Assembly: GCA_030039755.1 (NCBI GenBank)
Contig: JASHUY010000233.1
Coordinates: forward strand, 1-64,000
Length of the DNA: 64,000 nucleotides
Reading direction: 5' to 3'
Origin: Acidimicrobiales bacterium
Lineage (GTDB): Bacteria > Actinomycetota > Acidimicrobiia > Acidimicrobiales > RAAP-2
Under the pieces are notes generated by a model that saw nothing but the letters and a program-made list of their open reading frames with translations, had not been told where the DNA came from and made no database searches. How positions within the stretch are numbered: the first letter of the stretch is position 1; the number at the start of each line of letters is the position of its first letter. This document shows positions 57,480 to 64,000 of the stretch, piece by piece. Made by a program: the position numbers and the translations under genes.

Positions 57480-57953
57480 CTACGGGACGGTCACCATCTC
57501 GTCGCCCGCCGTCCCTCGTCTGTCGCCCGTTGCCCGGTGGCGTCGCGCGCAGGCGGGACACAAGCCGCGGTAGGTGATCTCCACGCCGGTCACGAGAAAG
57601 CCGCCGCGCGCACGCTCGGCGATCTCGGGCGGCGGCCCTGCACGCGGCACGTCACGGATCGCCTGGCACCCCTCGCAAACCAGGTGATCGTGGCGCTCGA
57701 CGACGTTCGGGTCGTAGCGCTTGGGGCCGTCTGCGACGTCTACCTCGAGGAGCTCTCCCATCGCGACCAGCTCGTTCAGCGTGTTGTACACGGTCGCCCT
57801 GCTGATCTCGGGGAGGCGCTCCCTGGCCAGGTCGTGCACCTGCTCGGCCGTAAGGTGGACGTGCTCCCCGACGAGCACCTGGGCGACGGCGCGGCGCTGG
57901 GCGCTCAGGCGCCAGTCCCGCGTCCGCAGGCGGGTGAGCAGGTCCGACGTCAT
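57480..57953 (-). CDS. furA: Fur-family regulator (FurA/PerR-like) next to katG
   Basis: 157 residues. Winged helix with HLTAEQVHDLARERLPEISRATVYNTLNEL-type pattern, then HDHLVCEGC and RGLCPACARRH zinc cysteines. It is divergent from katG with promoter sequence in the 108-bp gap. In mycobacteria FurA represses katG; the same role is inferred here. C-terminal ~15 residues are Arg/Gly/Thr-rich. It differs from the zur-like gene at 34252, which is linked to zinc transport. Confidence 0.9.
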   Translation of the reverse strand: MTSDLLTRLRTRDWRLSAQRRAVAQVLVGEHVHLTAEQVHDLARERLPEISRATVYNTLNELVAMGELLEVDVADGPKRYDPNVVERHDHLVCEGCQAIRDVPRAGPPPEIAERARGGFLVTGVEITYRGLCPACARRHRATGDRRGTAGDEMVTVP

Positions 57954-57970
57954 CCCAAGCAGAATATCTC

Positions 57971-57999
57971 TTGACTTGCTTTGCGTCGAGCATTAGAAG
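57971..57999 (+). promoter_or_regulatory. katG promoter candidate
   Basis: TTGACT (57971-57976), a 17-bp spacer and TAGAAG (57994-57999) lie in an AT-rich stretch between furA and katG, beginning with AATATCTC. It reads toward katG. Confidence 0.55.
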
Positions 58000-58013
58000 A
58001 AGTCCAGGAATAG

Positions 58014-60233
<2,220 letters not shown>

Positions 60234-60281
60234 CCGCGGGCAGCCGCCTGCGTTGCGGCGCGGGGCGACGTCGGCGAGGCT

Positions 60282-60989
60282 GTGCCGATGCTCCGGCGCC
60301 TCATCCTCTGGGACATCGATGGAACGCTCGTGTCGACCGGTCCTGCGGGGCGTCTCGCGCTCGAGCTCGGTGTACGCCGGGCTGCGGGTCTCGACGAGGT
60401 CCCGCACGTTGCGATGGGCGGGAAGACCGACCCTCTCATCGTCCGCGAGCTCCTCACCCTGGCAGGTCTCGCGCCCGCAGACGTCGACCGGGCGGTGCCC
60501 GTCGCGCTCGAGTGGGCCCGCGAGGCCCTCGCTGCCCAGACCGAACGCTTACGCGTCGAGGGTGTGGTCCACCCGGGCGTCCGTGAGCTGCTCGATGCGC
60601 TCTCCGGCGTCGATGGGGTCCGCCAGAGCCTCCTCACCGGCAACATCTTTCCCAACGCGCTCGTGAAGGTGCGCACGTTCGGGCTCGAACGCCACCTCGA
60701 CCCGGAGATCGGCGCGTACGGGACAGATCATGCCGACCGCGACGGCCTCGTTCCCATCGCGCTCGAGCGTGCGAAAGGGCGGCGCGGCGAGACCTACCGG
60801 CCCGAGGAGGTGTGGGTGATCGGCGACACCGCCCGCGACCTCAGCTGCGCCCGTGCCGGAGGCGTGCGTTGCCTGATCGTCGGGACCGGCCACGACGGCT
60901 TCGACGCCGTGCGCGCGCTCGAAGCCGATGCGGTCGTCGAGAACCTTGCCGACACCGATCTCGTCCTCGAGACGTTGGTCGGAGCGTAG
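60282..60989 (+). CDS. HAD-superfamily hydrolase
   Basis: 235 residues. HAD motif I is LWDIDGTLVSTG, motif II SLLTGN, motif IV VIGDTARDLSCARAGG. A helical cap sits between motifs I and II, as in phosphoglycolate phosphatase-like proteins. GTG 60282 or ATG 60288 starts it. It is likely a small-molecule phosphatase of unknown substrate. It follows katG after 48 bp and may be co-transcribed. Confidence 0.88.
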   Translation: MPMLRRLILWDIDGTLVSTGPAGRLALELGVRRAAGLDEVPHVAMGGKTDPLIVRELLTLAGLAPADVDRAVPVALEWAREALAAQTERLRVEGVVHPGVRELLDALSGVDGVRQSLLTGNIFPNALVKVRTFGLERHLDPEIGAYGTDHADRDGLVPIALERAKGRRGETYRPEEVWVIGDTARDLSCARAGGVRCLIVGTGHDGFDAVRALEADAVVENLADTDLVLETLVGA

Positions 60990-61002
60990 TGGCGTGCCCG
61001 CA

Positions 61003-61275
61003 CTAGTCCCGTCCGGTGAGCCGCACCGTGACGGTGTCACCCGCTTCCTTGCCGATCGCGGCGCGCAGATCGGCTCTGACAGGGAGCTTGTGGTGGCCGT
61101 CGCCGAGCGCCGTGAACGCGCTCTCGAAGGGGATTCCGTCGATCGTGCCGCGCACCTTGACGAGCCCCCTCCTCCCGAAGAAGACCGTGGAGCGGGGAAT
61201 GACCACGTACGTCCATCCTCCTTTGGACGGGCTCTTCACCAACTCCGCGGTGAACGTGGTGTCGAGCGGCTGCAC
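61003..61275 (-). CDS. DUF1905-domain protein
   Basis: 90 residues from GTG 61275. The core [35 protein letters not shown] and [19 protein letters not shown] matches DUF1905, a small beta domain often fused to bacteriocin-protection (OmdA) domains. Here it stands alone. It converges with the HAD gene (13 bp). Confidence 0.8.
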   Translation of the reverse strand: MQPLDTTFTAELVKSPSKGGWTYVVIPRSTVFFGRRGLVKVRGTIDGIPFESAFTALGDGHHKLPVRADLRAAIGKEAGDTVTVRLTGRD

Positions 61276-61491
61276 CTCCGCGCTCCTCTCCGCGGCCCCG
61301 ACGGGACCGAGCGGAGCTTTCCCGGTCCTTTCGAGCCTCGTCGTTCCGACGCAGCAATCCCCGGGAAATCATCGGAGCGCCGAGACGGTCGGTGCCGCGA
61401 TGAGTTCTCCCTCCGGATCCCGTCGGAACTCGCGACCCGCCGTTCGCTGACGTGCAAGAGCAGCCGTCAGACCCAGGAAGGGAGATGCCGG

Positions 61492-61995
61492 ATGGCCGAA
61501 ATCGCCAACGTCGTGTCCGTGACCCGCAGGATCCCTGCGCCGGCCACGCGCATCTTCGCCGTGCTCGCCGACCCCGCTCGCCATCCGGAGATCGACGGCT
61601 CCGGAATGCTGCGGCACGCGCTCGAGCCGCGACCGTTGAGCCGCGTCGGTGATGCGTTCGTGATCGCCATGCACAACGACGAGATGGGCGACTACGAGAT
61701 GACGAACCACGTCGTCGAGTACGAGCCGGGCCGCCGCCTCACCTGGGAGCCGGTCCTGAGCAGGGCGTCACGCGAGGAGGACGTCGCAGGGGTCGGCGGC
61801 TCCGCGCATCAGCGGTGGTCGTACACGCTCGTCCCCGAGAGCGCGGACGTCACGGTCGTCACGGAGACGTTCGACTGCACGGAGTCGCCTGAATGGCTCA
61901 AGAACGCGGTGCGCGGGGGCAAACGCTGGGAGGGGGCGATGTCCGCCACGCTGGAGCGCCTTGAATCGCTGACGACGTCGATCCCGACCGCATAG
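61492..61995 (+). CDS. SRPBCC-family protein
   Basis: 167 residues with the START-like fold pattern: ISVTRRIPAP-like start (VVSVTRRIPAPATRIFAVLADPARHPEIDGSG), a middle VVEYEPGRRLTWEPV and the C-terminal helix MSATLERLESL. Such proteins bind hydrophobic ligands or act as cyclases. ATG 61492 has GGAAGGGAG at 7 nt. A sigma-factor gene follows after 44 bp. Confidence 0.85.
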   Translation: MAEIANVVSVTRRIPAPATRIFAVLADPARHPEIDGSGMLRHALEPRPLSRVGDAFVIAMHNDEMGDYEMTNHVVEYEPGRRLTWEPVLSRASREEDVAGVGGSAHQRWSYTLVPESADVTVVTETFDCTESPEWLKNAVRGGKRWEGAMSATLERLESLTTSIPTA

Positions 61996-62039
61996 GACGT
62001 GGAAGCGGGCCCGGCGAACGTTCTCTAACATTCGCGGCC

Positions 62040-63050
62040 ATGACGGTAACCCCACTTCTGCTCGAAGCGGACCTCGAGCCCTACCGCCGGGAGCTCACCG
62101 GCTACTGCTACCGCATGCTCGGATCAGGGTTCGAAGCGGAGGACGCGGTCCAAGAGACGCTCGTGCGCGCGTGGCGCCACTCGACGGGCTTCGAGGGCCG
62201 CTCGAGCGTCCGTTCATGGCTGTACCGGATCGCGACCAACGTCTGCATCGACATGGGTCGCCAGGTTCAACGCCGTGCGAGGCCGATGGAGATGGGACCT
62301 TCGTCGCCACCTGACGAGACGCTCCTCGGTCCGCCGATGCCCGAGGCGACCTGGGTGACGCCGATCGGGGACGGCCGGGCGGGCGGGGAGTACGGCGACC
62401 CCGCCGAGCGCGCCACGTACCGCGAGTCGATCCGCCTGGCGTTCATCACCGCCCTCCAACACCTTCCCCCGCGCCAGCGTGCGGCGCTCATCCTGTGCGA
62501 GGTGCTGCGCTGGTCCGCTGCTGAGGTCGCCGAGTTGCTCGACACCACGGTGCCGGCGGTGAACAGCGCGCTGCAGCGCGCGCGAGCGACGCTCGCGTCG
62601 GCGCCGGGGCCCGTGCCGTCGGGACCGCTCGACGAGGTCGACGAGCAGCTCCTCGCACGCTACGTCGACGCCTTCGAGCGTTACGACATCGACACGCTGG
62701 TCACGTTGCTGCACGACGACGCGGTGCAGTCGATGCCACCGTTCGCGCTCTGGCTTCAGGGAGCGGAGCACATCGGAGCCTGGATGCTCCAGCCTGAACC
62801 CAGCCACTGCAGGGGTTCGCGCCTCGTCGCCACCTCGGCCAACGGGTGTCCCGCCTTCGGGCAGTACCGGGTGGATCCGGACGGTGGCTACGCGCCGTGG
62901 GCGCTCCAAGTCCTCGAGATCTCGAGGGGAAAGATCGCGGAGATGACCTTCTTCCTCGCATTCATGGACCCCGAGCGTCTCTTCCCGTCCTTCGGATTGC
63001 CGCTTCATCTGGATGTCCGAGCCTCCCCAACCCCGGACGACCCGCAGTGA
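62040..63050 (+). CDS. ECF RNA polymerase sigma factor, SigG/SnoaL-tail type
   Basis: 336 residues. Region 2 is seen in YCYRMLGSGFEAEDAVQETLVRAWR and region 4 in LPPRQRAALILCEVLRWSAAEVAELLDTTVPAVNSALQRAR. After ~205 residues a SnoaL-like domain (about 210-325, LLARYVDAFERYDIDTLVTLLHDDA) is attached, typical of SigG/ECF41-related factors where the tail controls activity. No anti-sigma gene is adjacent. Start ATG 62040. Its target promoters are unknown; self-regulation is common in the class. Confidence 0.92.
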   Translation: MTVTPLLLEADLEPYRRELTGYCYRMLGSGFEAEDAVQETLVRAWRHSTGFEGRSSVRSWLYRIATNVCIDMGRQVQRRARPMEMGPSSPPDETLLGPPMPEATWVTPIGDGRAGGEYGDPAERATYRESIRLAFITALQHLPPRQRAALILCEVLRWSAAEVAELLDTTVPAVNSALQRARATLASAPGPVPSGPLDEVDEQLLARYVDAFERYDIDTLVTLLHDDAVQSMPPFALWLQGAEHIGAWMLQPEPSHCRGSRLVATSANGCPAFGQYRVDPDGGYAPWALQVLEISRGKIAEMTFFLAFMDPERLFPSFGLPLHLDVRASPTPDDPQ

Positions 63051-63111
63051 CGACGAAACGACGACGACAGGCAAAAGAGACGACCCGGACCACGAGAGCG
63101 AGGAGCACGAG

Positions 63112-63891
63112 ATGCCGACGCGAGCAACCCCTCCGAACGGGGCGCCCTGTTGGGTGGACCTCTGGACCTCCGACGTGGAGGCGGCGCGTCGTTTCTACGG
63201 CGAGCTCTTCGGTTGGGAATCGGGCGATCCCGCGCCCGATTTCGGCGGCTACTTCATGTTCACTCGCGACGGAGTGCCGGTCGCGGGCGCGATGGGGGAC
63301 ATGGGGGACCTGAAGGCGAACGACCGCTGGAAGGTCTATTTCGCCACGGACGACGCCGACGCGACGCTGAAGACGGCATCGGCTGAGGGCGCGCAGGTCG
63401 TGGCCGGCGCGAGTGCGGTCGCCGACCTCGGCGTGCAGTCGGCCTTCGTCGACCCGACCGGAGCCGACTTCGGGACGTGGCAGCCGGGGAGCTTCGTCGG
63501 TTTCACGGTGCTCGAAGAGGCTCGGGCACCCTTCTGGTTCGACCTCGCCACCCGGGACCACGGCCGTGCAGTCGCCTTCTACGGCGCGGTGCTGGGTTGG
63601 GAAGTCGACCGGCAGATAGAGAACGCGCAGACGACCTACACCCTGCTCCGCCCTTCGAGTGGCGGTCCCCCTGTCGCCGGCATCGCAGACGCGTCCGGGT
63701 TCCTCCCCGCAGGCGCCCCCGGAAGCTGGACCACGTACTGGCAGGTCGACGACACCGCCGCGGCCGTCGCGACGGTCGAGCGCCTCGGTGGATCCGTCCG
63801 GATGCCTGCGCAGGGCACGCCGTACGGCATGGTCGCCGAGGTCGCCGACCCGACCGGTGCCGGGTTCAAGCTGCGGACTCCGCCGGGGTGA
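63112..63891 (+). CDS. Two-domain VOC/glyoxalase-family protein
   Basis: 259 residues from ATG 63112 (GAGGAG at 6 nt); an upstream start at 63013 would overlap the sigma gene. Two VOC domains are visible. The first is WVDLWTSDVEAARRFYGELFGWE to VDPTGADFGTWQPG, the second WFDLATRDHGRAVAFYGAVLGWE to ADPTGAGFKLRTPPG. This layout recurs in actinobacterial two-domain VOC proteins, which may bind small hydrophobic ligands. It is likely in the sigma-factor transcript. Confidence 0.87.
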   Translation: MPTRATPPNGAPCWVDLWTSDVEAARRFYGELFGWESGDPAPDFGGYFMFTRDGVPVAGAMGDMGDLKANDRWKVYFATDDADATLKTASAEGAQVVAGASAVADLGVQSAFVDPTGADFGTWQPGSFVGFTVLEEARAPFWFDLATRDHGRAVAFYGAVLGWEVDRQIENAQTTYTLLRPSSGGPPVAGIADASGFLPAGAPGSWTTYWQVDDTAAAVATVERLGGSVRMPAQGTPYGMVAEVADPTGAGFKLRTPPG

Positions 63892-63910
63892 TGGCCCGTA
63901 CCGGGGTGGC

Positions 63911-64000
63911 GTGCGCGTGCGCGCCCTGAACGGCCCGGTGGACCGTCCGTGGGGGGTTCGCACCGTGCGCTTCGAGGACCCGGGCGGACACGTCCGGGAG
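63911..64000 (+). other. Possible VOC-domain fragment running off the window
   Basis: From GTG 63911 an open frame reads to the window end with RPWGVRTVRFEDPGGHVRE, which resembles the C-terminal strand of a VOC domain. There is no room for the N-terminal part, so it may be a remnant, or the start of a longer gene that continues outside. Confidence 0.35.

Overview
The window is high-GC DNA (roughly 70% by eye) with dense, often overlapping genes and many GTG/TTG starts. Two NDMA-dependent (mycofactocin-type) alcohol dehydrogenases, an F420-type LLM oxidoreductase, a SigG-like ECF sigma factor, a FurA-KatG pair and an FHA-cyclase/Ser-Thr kinase pair all point to an actinobacterium. Acidimicrobiia or Thermoleophilia would fit, but the lineage cannot be fixed from this sequence alone. 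No rRNA, tRNA, IS element, prophage or CRISPR array was recognised.

Layout. 1-6261: an operon with a split PEP-synthase-like phosphotransferase, a biotin carrier, biotin carboxylase, a diverged carboxyltransferase and a HAD phosphatase. It reads as an ATP-driven carboxylation system for an unknown substrate. 6309-8744: a CocE-type hydrolase and an HD-domain protein diverge around an 18-bp palindrome. 8781-10474 (minus): a UGSC-family selenoprotein whose Sec is encoded by an in-frame UGA with a SECIS-like hairpin, coupled to a partner of unknown function. 10611-18517: a peptide/opine-type ABC importer (one ATPase divergent) around an NDMA-dependent alcohol dehydrogenase. 18630-21774: a second NDMA-dependent dehydrogenase, a cysteine (CGSC) paralogue of the selenoprotein, a paralogue of its partner, and a 75-aa CxxC protein. 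21785-30448: catabolic genes (two SDRs, fused 3-oxoacid CoA-transferase, aldehyde dehydrogenase, zinc dehydrogenase, ACMSD-like amidohydrolase, LLM oxidoreductase, DUF427).

30409-35399 (minus): a zinc-homeostasis island (two ABC permeases, ATPase, binding protein, Zur-like Fur regulator, a protein that is 30% histidine, ArsR repressor). 35463-38629: small coupled genes, TetR and a DrrAB-type exporter. 38676-39419: dienelactone-hydrolase-like protein. 40029-47351: a surface and signalling block (1087-aa exported protein with a Pro/Thr linker, FHA-adenylate cyclase, transmembrane Ser/Thr kinase and a coupled membrane protein). 47012-50864: MFS exporter with HxlR regulator, and quinone-reductase-like enzyme with MarR regulator, each pair with a visible operator. 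51007-64000: housekeeping and stress genes (malic enzyme, VOC and FDOR proteins, TauD/GBBH oxygenase, RibD-like reductase, FurA-KatG, HAD, ECF sigma factor).

The most striking content is the pair of UGSC modules, one selenocysteine and one cysteine. Both are coupled through a TGATG junction to the same unknown partner, and both lie beside mycofactocin-type dehydrogenases and a solute importer. A tentative reading of 1-30448 is uptake and oxidation of an alcohol or ketone-type substrate, carboxylation or CoA activation, and entry into central metabolism. The UGSC proteins would supply an unknown thiol/selenol chemistry.
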